Below are positions 26,407-35,979 of a stretch of 64,000 nucleotides of DNA, in pieces (position 1 is the stretch's first letter; every line of letters starts with the position of its first letter). The position numbers and the translations under genes are program-made. The DNA is from Robbsia sp. KACC 23696 (GTDB lineage: Bacteria > Pseudomonadota > Gammaproteobacteria > Burkholderiales > Burkholderiaceae): the NCBI RefSeq assembly GCF_039852015.1, contig NZ_CP156626.1:930001-994000 (forward strand). Direction: 5' to 3'. The notes under the pieces were generated by a model, which saw only the letters and a program-made list of their open reading frames with translations, ran no database searches and had not been told where the DNA came from.

Positions 26407-27302
26407 AACGTGCCGCGCGGGTGGGGGCGATGCTGGTGTGCCTGTTGCTGGCAGCCTGCGGCTCGCGCGTCGAACTGGTGTCGTCGGTGACCGACGACGA
26501 AGCCAACGACATCATGGCGACGCTGCTCTCCGACGGCGTCGAAGTGAGCAAGACGACCGTTAAGGATCGCGCCTCTTTGTCGGTGCCGTCCAATCAGGTT
26601 GCCTCCGCGCTGGAGGTGATGCGCACGCACGGTCTGCCCCGGGAACGCTTTACCGGCATCGGCGCGGTCTTTCGCAAGGAGGGCCTGGTGTCGTCGGCGT
26701 TGGAAGAGCGTGCGCGCTATGTCTTCGCCTTGTCGCAGGAGTTGGGACAGACGTTGTCGCAGATCGACGGTGTCGTCACGGCGCGGGTCCACGTGGTGTT
26801 GCCCGAGCGCGGCGGCATCAATGAAGTCGGCACGCAGGCGAGTGCGTCGGTCTTTATCAAGCACAAGGCCGGACTGAGTCTGGATGCCTTGATGCCGCAG
26901 ATTCGCACGATGGTGGCCAATGGTATCCCCGGGTTGAGCGTCACGCGCGTCACCGTTTTTCTGGTGCCGGCACAGGCAACCGTGCGTGCCGCCGCGGTGC
27001 CGTGGGTACGCGTGGCCGGCTGGCAGGTGGCGCCGGACTCGGTGGCGGGCATGCGGGCGGTGCTCGGCGTGGCATCGGTGGTGGCGCTGGCGCTCGCGGC
27101 GGCACTGGCCGGACTCGGTTGGTGGACCTGGCGCATGCGTGACGCCTTGCGCAAATCGGGTGCGGGTTCCGGCGCCGCGTCGGCTGGCGGCGGTCCTGCG
27201 GGAATGAAGGGCGCCGGCCTGATGTCGGTCGCAACGGTGCCGGTCGGCGCGCGCGCGTCGGGCGCGGAAGGAAGCGGTGACGAACGTGCCAATACGCGTT
27301 GA
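26403..27302 (+). CDS. sctJ: Type III secretion inner-membrane ring lipoprotein
   Basis: A 299-residue inner ring subunit. It has a lipoprotein signal (LLLAAC) with lipidated Cys19 and a SctJ/FliF ring-building domain at about 20-190 (EANDIMATLLSDGVEV, RARYVFALSQELGQTLSQIDGV, ARVHVVLPER). A C-terminal membrane helix lies near 220-245 (VASVVALALAAALAGLGWW), followed by a Gly/Ala-rich tail longer than in YscJ. It overlaps sctI by four bases and sctK by 26. Confidence 0.95.
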   Translation: MKRAARVGAMLVCLLLAACGSRVELVSSVTDDEANDIMATLLSDGVEVSKTTVKDRASLSVPSNQVASALEVMRTHGLPRERFTGIGAVFRKEGLVSSALEERARYVFALSQELGQTLSQIDGVVTARVHVVLPERGGINEVGTQASASVFIKHKAGLSLDALMPQIRTMVANGIPGLSVTRVTVFLVPAQATVRAAAVPWVRVAGWQVAPDSVAGMRAVLGVASVVALALAAALAGLGWWTWRMRDALRKSGAGSGAASAGGGPAGMKGAGLMSVATVPVGARASGAEGSGDERANTR

Positions 27303-28122
27303 TCCGAAAGAGCGATGGACGCTGCCGGCGCCGCTCGCCGAGCGCTTGGATACCTTTACGCGCTGGCCCTCGCAGAACCTCCACGTCAGTTGGCAAGACC
27401 CGGCCGATCGCGAGATGCTGACACGCTTGCAGGCGTTCGGTCCCGCGGCGGCAGTGTTTTGGCATCGAGCCAAGTCCGAGGCCTTGACGGCTGCGCACGG
27501 TCTGGACGATTTGCCGCTACCGCCACTCGACCCGGCGCTGGCCCGCGTGGTCTTGCTCGATGCGACGGAACTGACGGGGCTCGCCTGCCTTTGCGGCGCG
27601 ACGCTGCAAGCACCGTGGATACGCGCGTCGATCCGGCGCGACGAGCTGGCGCGCTGGCGCGAGGCGCTCGGCGAGCCGCTCTACACCTTTGCCGTCCGGC
27701 AGGCCCATCGCTTTCATCCGATTGCAGGCATGACGCCGCAGATGCTTGCCATCGACGGCGCACAGGATGCGCATGGCGGCATGGGCGACGGTTTCGGCCG
27801 GTCCCCGATCCGCCAGACGGTGGAAGCAATCGGATGGCAGGTATTGGCCCGCTTTGCAGCACGGACACCGGATGCGATTGGTCGGCGTCTGGCCTTGAAG
27901 CTGCCCGTCGATGCGAATGCTGCGGCGATGATCGACCCCTTCCCGAGCGCGCCGCCATTGGCGATCGGCCATGCGCAAGCGGCGCCTTCGCTGCTGCCGG
28001 CGTTGCTGCCGGCAGCGCCCGCATTGAACCGTCTCTCCGACGCCGACCTCCTCGCGTTTCTCGCGGCATTGACCACCTGCCTGGATGCACCATGGCTTTC
28101 CACATTCGACACCTTGCCTTGA
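27277..28122 (+). CDS. sctK: Type III secretion cytosolic sorting-platform protein
   Basis: A 281-residue cytosolic protein that links the SctD ring to SctQ in the sorting platform. Family hallmarks are the N-terminal WPSQNLHVSW region, the helical core (RDELARWREALGEPLYTFAVRQA) and the late QVLARFAART segment. The start is GTG at 27277, with GGAAGGAAG upstream. It overlaps sctJ upstream and sctL by 31 bases downstream. SctK proteins diverge strongly; position between J and L makes the call safe. Confidence 0.85.
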   Translation: MTNVPIRVDPKERWTLPAPLAERLDTFTRWPSQNLHVSWQDPADREMLTRLQAFGPAAAVFWHRAKSEALTAAHGLDDLPLPPLDPALARVVLLDATELTGLACLCGATLQAPWIRASIRRDELARWREALGEPLYTFAVRQAHRFHPIAGMTPQMLAIDGAQDAHGGMGDGFGRSPIRQTVEAIGWQVLARFAARTPDAIGRRLALKLPVDANAAAMIDPFPSAPPLAIGHAQAAPSLLPALLPAAPALNRLSDADLLAFLAALTTCLDAPWLSTFDTLP

Positions 28123-28856
28123 CGCCGCAGCAGGCCAGCGTCCACTTGACGCCGGGGACGCGCGTGATAAAGGCTGCCGCCGTGGCGACCTATGTCTCAG
28201 CCGACCGCGTGGTGGCGGAGGCGACGCGCCGCGCGAAGGCCATCGTCGACGACGCGCAGCGTGCCCATGACGATGCGTGCGCGCGCGGCTATGCGGAAGG
28301 CCGGGAGACGGCGCAATTGGAGCAGGCGGAGCGGATGATCGAGAACGTCGGAAGGGCGATCGATTATTTCGCGCGCGTCGAACGCGATGCCGTCGATTTG
28401 GTGATGTCCGCCGTGACGCGCATCATCGACGACTTCGACGATCACGCCAAGGTGGCTATGGTGGTGCGCTCGGCACTGGCTGCCGTGCGTAATCAGAAGC
28501 AGGTGCTGTTGCGCGTCAATCCGGATCAGGTGGCGTCGGTGCGCGGGCGACTCGACACGATTTTGCAAGGGTTTCCGTCGATCGGCTTCGTCGATGTGGT
28601 GGCCGACGGCCGTCTCGGGCGTCACGCATGCATCCTGGAAACCGATATCGGCATGGTGGATACCAGTCTCGACGGGCAACTGAAAGCGATACGCAATGCG
28701 CTCGGCGCCGTGCTCGGCGAGCGCTCGGATCGGGAGACGCCGGAAGGGCGCACGGGGCGCGACGGCCAGGGCGGCCACGACGAACACGGTGGCCGCGACG
28801 ACCGCGACGAGGACGCGCGCCGTGGTCGCCGTCGTTCACCGCTGCTGGAGGATTGA
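28092..28856 (+). CDS. sctL: Type III secretion ATPase stator
   Basis: A 254-residue FliH/YscL-type stator that ties the SctN ATPase to SctQ. The N-terminal coiled coil (RVVAEATRRAKAIVDDAQ, then the GYAEGRE motif) leads to the folded domain (IENVGRAIDYFARVERDAVDLVMSAVTR, LLRVNPDQVASVRGRL). The conserved LGRHACILETDIGMVDTSLD segment closes the fold. The last 40 residues are Asp/Arg/Gly-rich and absent in YscL. The start at 28092 lies inside the end of sctK. Confidence 0.92.
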   Translation: MAFHIRHLALTPQQASVHLTPGTRVIKAAAVATYVSADRVVAEATRRAKAIVDDAQRAHDDACARGYAEGRETAQLEQAERMIENVGRAIDYFARVERDAVDLVMSAVTRIIDDFDDHAKVAMVVRSALAAVRNQKQVLLRVNPDQVASVRGRLDTILQGFPSIGFVDVVADGRLGRHACILETDIGMVDTSLDGQLKAIRNALGAVLGERSDRETPEGRTGRDGQGGHDEHGGRDDRDEDARRGRRRSPLLED

Positions 28857-28862
28857 CGCGCC

Positions 28863-30209
28863 GTGCGCTCTTTCGATTACATCACCGATATGATGCAGGC
28901 CGCATTGCAGGATGCGCGTACGGTGCAGGTCAAAGGCCGCGTGACGCAGGTAACCGGCACGATCATTCGCGCCGTGGTGCCTCGCGTGCGGGTGGGCGAG
29001 TTGTGCATTCTGCGCGATCCGGATGGCCGCTTCGAGATGCGCGCCGAGGTGGTGGGTTTCGTCCGCGATGCCGCCTTGCTGACGCCGCTCGGCGATATGT
29101 ACGGCCTGTCGGCAGGGACCGAAGTCCTGCCCACGGGGCAGGCGCATCGGGTACCGGTGGGCGACGAGTTGCTCGGCCGCGTGCTGGATGGGCTCGGGCG
29201 GCCGCTCGATCACCTTGGCGAAACCGATAAGAACGGCGCGCCGAGCCCGCTGCGCACCGGCATGTACTACCCGGTCTTCGCGGAAGCGCCGGATCCGTTG
29301 ACGCGTCGCATCATCGATCGGCCGTTGTCGCTTGGCATCCGCGCGCTTGATGCGCTGATGACGTGTGGCGAAGGGCAGCGCTTGGGCGTGTTCGCGGCGG
29401 CCGGTGGCGGCAAGTCGACGTTGCTCGGCATGCTCGTCAAACACGCGGATGTCGATGTGACGGTAGTCGCGCTAATTGGCGAGCGGGGCCGTGAAGTGCG
29501 CGAGTTCATCGAGCGCGAACTCGGTCCCGAGGGCCGTCGTCGCGCCGTGATCGTCTGCGCCACCAGCGATCGTTCGTCGATGGAGCGCGCCAAGGCCGCC
29601 TACGTCGCGACGGCGATTGCCGAGTATTTTCGTGACCAGGGCAAACGCGTGCTGTTTCTAATGGACTCGGTGACGCGCTTCGCGCGCGCGCAGCGTGAAA
29701 TCGGCCTGGCCGCCGGGGAGCCGCCGACGCGGCGCGGCTATCCGCCATCGGTGTTTGCCACGCTGCCCAAGTTGATGGAGCGCGCGGGCACCAACGACAA
29801 GGGCTCGATCACGGCGTTGTACACGGTGCTCGTCGAAGGCGATGACATGACGGAGCCGATCGCCGACGAAACGCGCTCGATCCTCGACGGGCATATCGTG
29901 CTGTCGCGCTCGCTGGCGACGATGAATCACTACCCGGCGATCGATGTGCTCGCCTCCACCAGTCGCGTGATGAATTCGGTCACCTCGCGCGAACATCGCG
30001 CCGCGGCTGCACGCGTGCGCGAGCTATTGGCAAAGTACGACGAGGTGGCGCTATTGCTGAAGATCGGCGAGTACCAACGCGGCGGCGATCCGGTCACCGA
30101 CGAGGCCATCGCCAAACGCGATGCGATCGTCGCCTTCCTGCGTCAGGACGTCCATGAGCACAGCAGCTTCGACGATACCGTGAAGCGCTTGATCGCCCTG
30201 GCCCGTTGA
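28863..30209 (+). CDS. sctN: Type III secretion ATPase
   Basis: A 448-residue hexameric ATPase related to F1-beta/FliI, which strips chaperones and unfolds substrates. Walker A is at residues 178-186 (AAAGGGKST). The P-loop is followed by [15 protein letters not shown], and Walker B is in [17 protein letters not shown]. Arg-rich finger regions and the SRVMNSV motif are intact. The start is GTG at 28863, six bases after sctL. Confidence 0.97.
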   Translation: MRSFDYITDMMQAALQDARTVQVKGRVTQVTGTIIRAVVPRVRVGELCILRDPDGRFEMRAEVVGFVRDAALLTPLGDMYGLSAGTEVLPTGQAHRVPVGDELLGRVLDGLGRPLDHLGETDKNGAPSPLRTGMYYPVFAEAPDPLTRRIIDRPLSLGIRALDALMTCGEGQRLGVFAAAGGGKSTLLGMLVKHADVDVTVVALIGERGREVREFIERELGPEGRRRAVIVCATSDRSSMERAKAAYVATAIAEYFRDQGKRVLFLMDSVTRFARAQREIGLAAGEPPTRRGYPPSVFATLPKLMERAGTNDKGSITALYTVLVEGDDMTEPIADETRSILDGHIVLSRSLATMNHYPAIDVLASTSRVMNSVTSREHRAAAARVRELLAKYDEVALLLKIGEYQRGGDPVTDEAIAKRDAIVAFLRQDVHEHSSFDDTVKRLIALAR

Positions 30210-30212
30210 ACC

Positions 30213-30743
30213 ATGCGAATGATCGATGATCTGCTGCGGATCAAGAACCTGCGTGAATCGCGGGCGCAACTGGCGTTGATGCGCGAGCGCGTGGTGTTTG
30301 CGAAGTCGCTGCAGGCCCGCGACGAGGCGAAGCGGACTTGGGAGCATCAGTGCAAGGAAGCGCACACGCGCGAAATCGCGCTGTTCGGCGCCATGATCGG
30401 CGGTCTGCGGCGGGTGCGGGAGATCGAGGATACGCGCTGGGAAGTGCAGTCGATGCGGCAGGAGTCGGATCGATTGGGCGGACTGGCGCGACAGGCGGCC
30501 AGCGCACTGACGCAGGCGCAGAAGAAACTCGACGACGTTCGCGATACGACACGCCGGGCCGAACGGGCAAAGGAGAAGTTCGTCGATCTGGCGCATCGCT
30601 ACACCGGCATTGCCGCCCGGGAAGCGCAACGGCTCGAAGACCTGGAAATGGAAGAGGCCGCCGCGCAGGGACGCGATGGCGCCGATCGCGCGGATCGGGA
30701 AGCGCAGGCGGAATGGAACGCGGACCACCTGGCCGGTGACTGA
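30213..30743 (+). CDS. sctO: Type III secretion central stalk protein
   Basis: A 176-residue long coiled coil of the YscO/FliJ type, acting as a stalk between the SctN ring and the SctV ring. It is helical almost throughout (LLRIKNLRESRAQLALMRERVV, SDRLGGLARQAASALTQAQKKL), with heptads of charged residues. It starts three bases after sctN, the usual N-O order. Confidence 0.88.
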   Translation: MRMIDDLLRIKNLRESRAQLALMRERVVFAKSLQARDEAKRTWEHQCKEAHTREIALFGAMIGGLRRVREIEDTRWEVQSMRQESDRLGGLARQAASALTQAQKKLDDVRDTTRRAERAKEKFVDLAHRYTGIAAREAQRLEDLEMEEAAAQGRDGADRADREAQAEWNADHLAGD

Positions 30744-30798
30744 GCGTCATGGAACGAGCCCGTTTTCCATTCGGTAGGCTGCCAAAGGAATGCATGCA

Positions 30799-32004
30799 AT
30801 GACAATGACGCGCATCACGGGCGGGGATCGCGACCAGCGCGCGTCGCATGGCAATACACGAGATACGGCACGCGATACCACGGGTCAGGCGCGATCGTTC
30901 GAGGCCGCTTTGGCGCGTCGCGACACGTCGAAGCCGACCTCCCCATCGACGCCACCATCGACGCCACCACCGGCGCGACCCAGCCCGCTGTCCGGCGGCT
31001 TGCTGTCCGCGCGGCAGCAAGTCAGGGAGGAAGGCCGCCGCGATAAAGCGGACAAGCCCCCCGGCGCCGGGCGGGCCGATCAATCGAGGCAAGCGTACCG
31101 TGGCGATCGCGCGGACCGCCATGATCACACCGACCCGGCCGACGCTTTCCAGGCCATCGCTGACGACGGTGAGGGCGACGTCGAGGATCAGGATCGCGTG
31201 GCGGCGCGCATGGCGGCCGATGGCGATGCACGGTGCGATATCGAGGAAGGGCGCGGTACGCAGGACGATGCGGGCCCGAGCGCAGCGGGCGAGGACGGTG
31301 CGGAGGACGCAGAGGAGGCGGAGGGGACAAACAACGCATCGGGGACCGCGTCGGCATCGCGCGATGCGGCATTGCCTGCCAACACGCGCAGGTCCGCCGA
31401 TGGCGATAACGCGTCCGGTGGCGATAACGGAGGGGGCGAGGAAGGGCACGGCGATCGCGATGGCATGGCGCGACACACGCAGGCGGCCCTGCTGGCGGCG
31501 CTGACGTCGTCGGGGCCGAAGTCGCATGGCGGACCCGCGGCGGCAGGCGCTTTTGTCGATGCACGGCAAGCACCGCATGCGGACGCGGCAAGAAACGGCA
31601 CGCAGGGCGATGCGGAAAAAGCGGCGTTGCGCGGCATGTTGGATGCGATCGATGCGCTGCGCGTCGACATCGACGGACGCGGTGGCGTGGAGATGGACGT
31701 GTCGGTGGCGGGCAAACAGGGCGTGACGGTGCGTGTCGAGGAACAGGACGGCTGCTTGCAAACGACGGTGTCGTGCCGTTATGCCGACGACGCCATGCGG
31801 CTGCGGCCAGGCGTCGAGAAGCTCGCGAGCCATCTTGCCGCGCGGTTCGCGCGTGCTGCGCGGGTGCGGATCGAGACCGCGCCGGGAGCGGATAACCGCG
31901 CACCGGCAGACATGGCGCGCGGCATGACGGCACACGCCGGCACCGAGGCACACAGCGTGGTGGCCGAAGCCTATGCGCCCGCGCCGAGCGGGGAGCCGGT
32001 CTGA
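30799..32004 (+). CDS. sctP: Type III secretion needle-length regulator
   Basis: A 401-residue protein. The first ~270 residues are disordered and rich in Asp, Arg, Gly and Ala, as in molecular-ruler proteins. The C-terminal ~110 residues form the substrate-switch (T3S4) domain: LRVDIDGRGGVEMDVSV, VTVRVEEQDGCLQTTV, then HLAARFARAARVRIET. It acts with SctU to stop needle export and switch to later substrates. ATG at 30799 has AAAGGA at a proper distance; the ATG at 30790 touches it. The stop overlaps sctQ. Confidence 0.78.
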   Translation: MTMTRITGGDRDQRASHGNTRDTARDTTGQARSFEAALARRDTSKPTSPSTPPSTPPPARPSPLSGGLLSARQQVREEGRRDKADKPPGAGRADQSRQAYRGDRADRHDHTDPADAFQAIADDGEGDVEDQDRVAARMAADGDARCDIEEGRGTQDDAGPSAAGEDGAEDAEEAEGTNNASGTASASRDAALPANTRRSADGDNASGGDNGGGEEGHGDRDGMARHTQAALLAALTSSGPKSHGGPAAAGAFVDARQAPHADAARNGTQGDAEKAALRGMLDAIDALRVDIDGRGGVEMDVSVAGKQGVTVRVEEQDGCLQTTVSCRYADDAMRLRPGVEKLASHLAARFARAARVRIETAPGADNRAPADMARGMTAHAGTEAHSVVAEAYAPAPSGEPV

Positions 32005-33821
32005 TGGCTGCATCGTTGCCATCGTTCGGGCAAGAGACGCCCGCGCTGGCGGAGGCGGGGACATTGCCCTCGGCGCCGGCATCCGTCGATGCGCCGATGC
32101 TGTCGCCACCGCCACCGCCACCGCCACCGCCACTCGCTCGCGGTCGCGCGCGACCGGCGCGTGTCGCATTGCGCCGGCTCTCCGCGGACGTGGCGCAATC
32201 ACTGACGACGATCAGTCAACGCGGCATCGATTGTCTGATCGCCATGAACGGCGCCCACACCGGCCCGATCGGCGTGATCGCACACGATAAGGATACCCGC
32301 GCCCCGCGCGCCGGGCACGCGACGGGTCGGGGCGAGACGCCAGCCGGTTGGCGCCTGAGCTTGTCCGCCGGCGTCTCGCAAACGCTGCGCGAGCAATTCG
32401 ATCGTGAAGCACTGATCGACTGGTCCGGTGCACGGATGCGACTGCTCTATCGCAATGCGGCGGCGCTGTCCTGGCTGGCCGCGCGCTTGAACATCGACGG
32501 CGGTACGCCGCTGGACGACGCATCGGCACGATCGCTTCGCAGTGCTGCCCTGGACGATCTGATGGCGCGTCTGGCCCTGACCGGTTTGGGCGCGCCGCAC
32601 GTGGTGCACGACCAGACGATCGCGACAGGCCATCGGGACGCGGGATCGTCGGTGTTCTCGTTCGTCGTGCTGCTTCAGCCCTTGAACGATGCCAGGACGA
32701 CGATTCTGGCGGCGCTCGAAACGGATGCATTCGGTGTGAATCTTCTGGCGGCGCTGCTGGAGAACCGACGCGAGCGACCGCCTGCCGCCGCACGCGACCC
32801 GGCGTCGATCGCAATACCGGGTGCGGACGAGACCGACGGCGCGGACGCGGTGGCCGATGACGCTATGCGCGCGTCCCGACACCGCTTTCTGTCGATGCGG
32901 ACGCGTCTCGTGCTGCCGCCGGTGTCGTTGCCGATCGTCGACGTGCGCGCGTTATCGGCCGGCGACATCGTCTTGCTGGGCGTGCCGAGTCTGTCCTCGG
33001 CGCACGGCACGCAGGCGGCCAGCCACGTATCGGAAGGCATGCACGCGATCCGCGGCGGTGACCGCGAAGACATCGCCTTGTCTGGCTTCGTCGCAATCGA
33101 CGACGTGTCGTGCTGGCGCATGGTCGTTGCGCCATCGCGCGATAAGGGCGCGGCCGCTTGGCGCGTGCGCTTGATCAATCAGGAGTTCGGTGTGGCAGAC
33201 GAGGCAATGGACGACTTCAATGGCAGTGCGAATCGCTCGCGTCACGGGGAGGCGTCCGCTGGTCAGGGTGGACGTTCCGCGCGCGATGATGGGGCAGACA
33301 TCGGCGATGCGTGGACCGATCGTGTGCCGGTGCGGGTGACGTTCGAGCTGGGGGCGAAGACGGTGTCCCTCGCGGAACTGCAGCGGTGGCGCGAAGGCAG
33401 CATCCTGACCTTCCCCGTTCCGCTGTCGTTCCGTGCGCCCCATCGCGCGCCCGAACCGTCGCCAGTCGACGCCGGGCCGTCGGCGGGGGCGGCTTATCTC
33501 GCTCCAGGTGCCGACACCCTCGGCGAACGCGGCGCCGAAGACGCTGCCGCGGATGTGGCGTATGACGAAGCACAGGACGAGGCGCCGTACGATGGCCAAA
33601 CCACCGAAGACGCCACCGAGCCTGACGACCTCCCGGCGGTCCTGGTGCGGATTCGTGTCAATGGCGCGCCGCTGGGCGTTGGCGAACTGGTCGATATCGA
33701 TGGTCAATTGGGCGTGTCGGTGCTGCGCTTGTTCGTGGCCGGCGCGGGCGATGGCCGTGACATCGATGACAACGATGCGAGCGACGCCATCGACCGCGCC
33801 GTAACAGAGGCGCGGCAGTGA
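32004..33821 (+). CDS. sctQ: Type III secretion C-ring/sorting-platform protein (oversized)
   Basis: A 605-residue FliM/FliN-like pod protein, nearly twice the ~310 of YscQ. The N-terminus has a Pro-rich tract (repeat at 32105). The body includes the FSFVVLLQPL region. The C-terminus holds two SpoA-type domains: VRVTFELGAKTVSLAEL near 435-475, and ILTFPVPLSF, then LVRIRVNGAPLGVGELVDIDGQLGVSVLRL near 545-585. About 60 acidic residues separate the SpoA parts. Overlaps sctP and sctR. A good internal GTG start at 33192 could make a separate SctQ-C product. Confidence 0.9.
   Translation: MAASLPSFGQETPALAEAGTLPSAPASVDAPMLSPPPPPPPPPLARGRARPARVALRRLSADVAQSLTTISQRGIDCLIAMNGAHTGPIGVIAHDKDTRAPRAGHATGRGETPAGWRLSLSAGVSQTLREQFDREALIDWSGARMRLLYRNAAALSWLAARLNIDGGTPLDDASARSLRSAALDDLMARLALTGLGAPHVVHDQTIATGHRDAGSSVFSFVVLLQPLNDARTTILAALETDAFGVNLLAALLENRRERPPAAARDPASIAIPGADETDGADAVADDAMRASRHRFLSMRTRLVLPPVSLPIVDVRALSAGDIVLLGVPSLSSAHGTQAASHVSEGMHAIRGGDREDIALSGFVAIDDVSCWRMVVAPSRDKGAAAWRVRLINQEFGVADEAMDDFNGSANRSRHGEASAGQGGRSARDDGADIGDAWTDRVPVRVTFELGAKTVSLAELQRWREGSILTFPVPLSFRAPHRAPEPSPVDAGPSAGAAYLAPGADTLGERGAEDAAADVAYDEAQDEAPYDGQTTEDATEPDDLPAVLVRIRVNGAPLGVGELVDIDGQLGVSVLRLFVAGAGDGRDIDDNDASDAIDRAVTEARQ
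32105..32134. repeat. GCCACC hexamer repeat in sctQ
   Basis: Four perfect GCCACC copies and a fifth GCCACT encode a run of prolines near residue 40 of SctQ. Copy changes would keep the frame. Confidence 0.8.
33181..33194 (+). promoter_or_regulatory. Predicted internal ribosome site and GTG start for SctQ-C
   Basis: AGGAG (33181-33185) lies six bases before an in-frame GTG (33192-33194) at SctQ codon 397. Initiation there would give a 209-residue protein covering the SpoA region. YscQ, SpaO and SsaQ are known to make such short C-terminal forms. Confidence 0.55.
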
Positions 33822-34741
33822 GCAATCTCGATCCCATTGCACTGGCTCTGATTCTCGCGTCGCTGACCTTGATCCCGACCCTGGCGGTGGTATCCACGTC
33901 TTTCCTGAAAATCTCGGTCGTGATGCTGTTGGTGCGCAACGCGTTGGGCGTGCAGCAGGCCCCGCCGAATATCGCCATCTACGGGATGGCGCTGATCCTG
34001 TCGGCCTATGTGATGGCCCCTGTCGGCGGCCGGGTGTACGACGCGGTGATGGCGACCTTGCCTGCCGGTACCGGCGTCGTCATGCGCAACGGCGGCACGG
34101 CGGACGGCGACCGGAGTGGCATGACGTCCGGCGCCACGGCGGCGAGTGCCGACATCGGTGGCAGCGCGCCGTCGATGTCGGCACCGCCGAGCGTGGTGAA
34201 TGGCTATGGTGGCAATGCGCGTTCGCCGCAGTCGCGTTTCGGCGCCACGGCGCCCCGTCCCGGAACCGCCGGCATGCCGGGCACGGCTGGCACGGCCGGC
34301 ATCGGGGGCGGCACCTCGCGGCAGACTGCCGCGCAAGCGCCTAGCATCACATTGGACACGCTATTGCGGGCGGTGGCGGCGGGCGTCGATCCCTTCAAAG
34401 GGTTTCTGATGCACAACAGCCGGCCCGAGCATCGCGCCTTCTTCGTCGATACCGCACGCCGGATGTGGACCAACACGCTGGCGGCCGATGTCAAGGAGGA
34501 CGACCTGCTGATCCTGATCCCGGCCTTCGTGCTTTCGGAAATGGACGCGGCGTTCAAGATGGGTTTCCTGCTCTACCTGCCGTTCGTGCTGATCGATCTG
34601 ATTGTCTCCAACATCCTGTTGGCGATGGGCATGATGATGGTGTCGCCGGTCACCATCTCACTGCCGTTGAAGCTCTTTCTGTTCGTCATGGTGAACGGAT
34701 GGACCCGTTTGATTCAGGGCCTTGTCCTGTCCTACCTGTAG
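33818..34741 (+). CDS. sctR: Type III secretion export apparatus protein with large insertion
   Basis: A 307-residue export-gate channel subunit (FliP/YscR family). Flanking sequence is canonical: TLIPTLAVVSTSFLKISVV, then VDPFKGFLMHNSRPEHR, LLILIPAFVLSEMDAAFK and PVTISLPLKLFLFVMVNGW. Family members are about 215-225 residues. Here an extra ~90 residues (about 85-178) of Gly, Ala, Ser, Thr and Met lie in the periplasmic loop between helices. The frame is intact through it. GTG start overlapping the sctQ stop. Confidence 0.95.
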   Translation: MSNLDPIALALILASLTLIPTLAVVSTSFLKISVVMLLVRNALGVQQAPPNIAIYGMALILSAYVMAPVGGRVYDAVMATLPAGTGVVMRNGGTADGDRSGMTSGATAASADIGGSAPSMSAPPSVVNGYGGNARSPQSRFGATAPRPGTAGMPGTAGTAGIGGGTSRQTAAQAPSITLDTLLRAVAAGVDPFKGFLMHNSRPEHRAFFVDTARRMWTNTLAADVKEDDLLILIPAFVLSEMDAAFKMGFLLYLPFVLIDLIVSNILLAMGMMMVSPVTISLPLKLFLFVMVNGWTRLIQGLVLSYL

Positions 34742-34756
34742 ACGCTGGAGCATACG

Positions 34757-35026
34757 ATGCAAACCGTGGATCTGGTGGGGTATCTGAAGCAGGCGATGAT
34801 GCTGACGCTGTGGTTGTCATTGCCGCCGATTGCGGTGGCCGCCATCGTCGGCACCTTGTTCTCCTTGTTTCAGGCGTTGACGCAGATCCAGGAGCAGACG
34901 CTCTCCTTCGCGGTGAAGTTGATTGCCGTCATCGCGACGTTGATGCTGATGGGTGGCTGGATCGGTACGGAACTCTACAACTTCACCGTATTGTTGTTCG
35001 AGCGGTTCGGCGACATCGTCCGGTGA
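34757..35026 (+). CDS. sctS: Type III secretion export apparatus protein
   Basis: An 89-residue FliQ/YscS protein with two membrane helices (AMMLTLWLSLPPIAVAAIVG and LIAVIATLMLMGGWIG). These flank the conserved LFSLFQALTQIQEQTLSF loop, which forms part of the export channel. CTGGAG precedes the ATG. Confidence 0.96.
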   Translation: MQTVDLVGYLKQAMMLTLWLSLPPIAVAAIVGTLFSLFQALTQIQEQTLSFAVKLIAVIATLMLMGGWIGTELYNFTVLLFERFGDIVR

Positions 35027-35093
35027 TCGGCCGTGATGCGTGCGGCGCGGTGGGCAAGGCGGGGCGCGGCGGCGCGATCAAGGGGCGGGGACC

Positions 35094-35969
35094 ATGTCGA
35101 CGTTGATCGTGGGCTCGGGCAGCGCGGCATTCGAGAGCATCCTGCGCATGCTGTGGGCCTGGCTCGCCACGCAGCCACGGATGTTGGCGATGTTCGCGAT
35201 CATTCCGCTATTTGGCAAGCAAGCGATCCCGATGACGATGCGGATGGCGATCTCGGCCACCTTCGGCTTTCTCGTCATGCCGGTGTTGTTGTCGGGCTCC
35301 CCGGACGGCTCGCAAACGGCGCTGCCGGGACTCGATGGCGTCGCCTTTTTGTTGTCGGGTGCGGTGAACGTAACCACCGGCGACGTCGCGGGCTTCATTG
35401 CCTGGGCCTTCAAGGAAGCGTTCATCGGCCTGGTACTCGGCTATGCGTTCGCGGTACCGTTCTGGATCCTCGAAGCGGTCGGTTTTTTCATCGACAACCA
35501 ACGCGGTGCCGGTCTGGGCGCCACGCTCGATCCCTTGACCGGCAACGATTCCTCGCCATTAGGGCAGCTTTTCCTGCAGGCCTTCGTCGTTTTCTTCGTC
35601 ATCGCCAACGGCCCGGAACTGATGCTGACCTGCCTTTACGACAGCTTCCATCTCTGGCCGGCGGCGTCGTGGTATCCGTCGCTGCGCGGCGACAGCGTGC
35701 CGGCGATGTTGGGGATGCTCAGCACGCTGGTACGAACGGCCATCCTGCTGGCCTGCCCGGTGATGATCGTCATGTTTCTCGCCGAGGTGGGAATCGCCCT
35801 GATCAGTCGTTTCGTGCCGCAACTGCAGGTGTTCTTCATCGCGATGCCAATCAAGAGCGCCATCGCCTTTTTCGTTCTCGTGCTGTACGTCGGCACCTTG
35901 ATCTTTCAGCTCGAAGGGGTGCTGACGGAACTGGGCGGCCTGCTGCCGTTCCTCAACAAAGAGTGGTGA
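35094..35969 (+). CDS. sctT: Type III secretion export apparatus protein
   Basis: A 291-residue FliR/YscT channel subunit. It has several membrane helices, the early MLAMFAIIPLFGKQAIP segment and the mid-protein GFFIDNQRGAGLGATLDPLTGNDSSPLG motif typical of SctT. AGGGGCGGGG precedes the ATG at 35094; an upstream start at 35040 has no site. Next is sctU after 10 bases. Confidence 0.95.
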   Translation: MSTLIVGSGSAAFESILRMLWAWLATQPRMLAMFAIIPLFGKQAIPMTMRMAISATFGFLVMPVLLSGSPDGSQTALPGLDGVAFLLSGAVNVTTGDVAGFIAWAFKEAFIGLVLGYAFAVPFWILEAVGFFIDNQRGAGLGATLDPLTGNDSSPLGQLFLQAFVVFFVIANGPELMLTCLYDSFHLWPAASWYPSLRGDSVPAMLGMLSTLVRTAILLACPVMIVMFLAEVGIALISRFVPQLQVFFIAMPIKSAIAFFVLVLYVGTLIFQLEGVLTELGGLLPFLNKEW

Positions 35970-35979
35970 GGCGGCCATC

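Noticed and set aside
32105-32134. Hexamer repeat as a phase-variation switch in sctQ
   Set aside because: The 6-bp unit keeps the frame whatever the copy number, so it cannot switch the gene off.
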